This document shows, one piece after another, positions 5,533 through 5,744 of a stretch of DNA of 5,744 nt. The stretch's first letter is position 1, and every line of letters begins with the position of its first letter. Below the pieces are notes generated by a model, which saw only the letters and a program-made list of their open reading frames with translations, had not been told where the DNA came from and searched no databases. This stretch comes from Bacteroidales bacterium (GTDB taxonomy: Bacteria > Bacteroidota > Bacteroidia > Bacteroidales > Muribaculaceae). The stretch spans positions 1 to 5,744 of the forward strand of contig SFGS01000097.1 of NCBI GenBank assembly GCA_004557565.1, given 5' to 3'. The translations under genes and the position numbers were made by a program.

Positions 5533-5544
5533 GGGTTTGGTTTT

Positions 5545-5566
5545 TCGCCGAAGGCGAGCGGTTTTT
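5545..5566 (+). terminator. Short GC-rich hairpin followed by T-run
   Basis: TCGCC-GAA-GGCGA (5545-5557) forms a 5-bp stem, followed by GCGG and TTTTT (5562-5566). It could be a weak terminator for transcripts from the left, including the hydrolase gene 245 bases upstream, which has no closer obvious terminator. It may equally be part of the repeat cluster. Confidence 0.35.
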
Positions 5567-5581
5567 ATCCTTTTGACGATG

Positions 5582-5612
5582 CCACCGACCTCGCCAGCGA
5601 GGGCGGCGGTGG
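5582..5612. repeat. GC-rich two-step palindrome
   Basis: CCTCGC (5589-5594) and GCGAGG (5597-5602) pair around CA, and outer arms CCACCG (5582-5587) and CGGTGG (5607-5612) extend the stem across an asymmetric bulge. No T-run follows. It appears to be another intergenic palindrome in the cluster downstream of the hydrolase gene. Confidence 0.5.
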
Positions 5613-5648
5613 TGATGTGGTGTGGATGATTCAAGCCTATGCCTCAAA

Positions 5649-5704
5649 CCACAAACCAAAGGGACGGTTCTTTTGGTATGCCTTTGGCATATACAAACCA
5701 AAAG
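5649..5704. repeat. Dispersed repeat, copy 2, with nested stem-loops
   Basis: Bases 5649-5671 repeat 3982-4004 exactly. Beyond the shared core this copy differs: ACCAAA (5655-5660) can pair with TTTGGT (5672-5677), or CTTTTGGT (5670-5677) with ACCAAAAG (5697-5704), enclosing a perfect TATGCC-TTT-GGCATA hairpin (5677-5691). The arms therefore offer two mutually exclusive folds. No gene is seen from here to the end of the window. Confidence 0.7.
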
Positions 5705-5744
5705 TTACTATGTTTGCAGTGGAAATGTGGTTTGGGGTTGGAGA

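Noticed and set aside
5637..5744. Minus-strand frame open at the right edge, containing KNRPFGLWFEA
   Set aside because: Most of it is translated from the dispersed repeat at 5649-5704, and it ends just beyond it. Without sequence to the right, a true gene end cannot be argued.

Overview
The window looks like ordinary chromosome from a member of the Bacteroidales (Prevotella- or Muribaculaceae-like). This rests on promoters matching the Bacteroidetes consensus TTTG / TAnnTTTG, A-rich translation leaders without a clear Shine-Dalgarno sequence, and the gene families present. I see no rRNA, tRNA, CRISPR array, transposase, integrase or defence gene.

Four complete genes lie on the + strand. (1) 311-940 is a small membrane protein with an N-terminal GYF_2-like domain, a Pro/Gln/Tyr-rich linker with QPQYGYQ repeats, and a DUF805 membrane domain. 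(2) 998-1957 is a cytosolic agmatine/peptidylarginine deiminase-family protein with the catalytic Asp, His and Cys motifs in place; it is clearly AT-richer than the other genes. (3) 2338-3837 is an acetyl-CoA hydrolase/transferase-family CoA-transferase, expected to work in acetate, succinate or propionate metabolism. It has a textbook Bacteroidetes promoter and its own terminator. (4) 4218-5300 is a secreted SGNH/GDSL hydrolase of the GxDLY + Lipase_GDSL_3 type. The genes do not form an obvious pathway. Genes 3 and 4 read as single transcription units, and genes 1 and 2 could be co-transcribed because no terminator separates them.

The space between genes is the more unusual part. The 1958-2337 gap holds a bidirectional terminator, a 41-codon minus-strand ORF that may be a gene remnant, a second strong terminator and the promoter of gene 3. 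The 3838-4217 gap holds a terminator followed by three different palindromic repeats, one of them a nested inverted repeat of order A-B'-B-A' in which the two pairs carry matching sequence differences. The 5301-5744 end is packed with palindromes, including a 93-bp inverted doublet of a small hairpin whose two arms differ by compensatory changes (REPIN/MITE-like). A 23-base identical sequence occurs on both sides of the hydrolase gene. No novel protein system is visible; the strongest candidates for undescribed biology are these short structured repeats.
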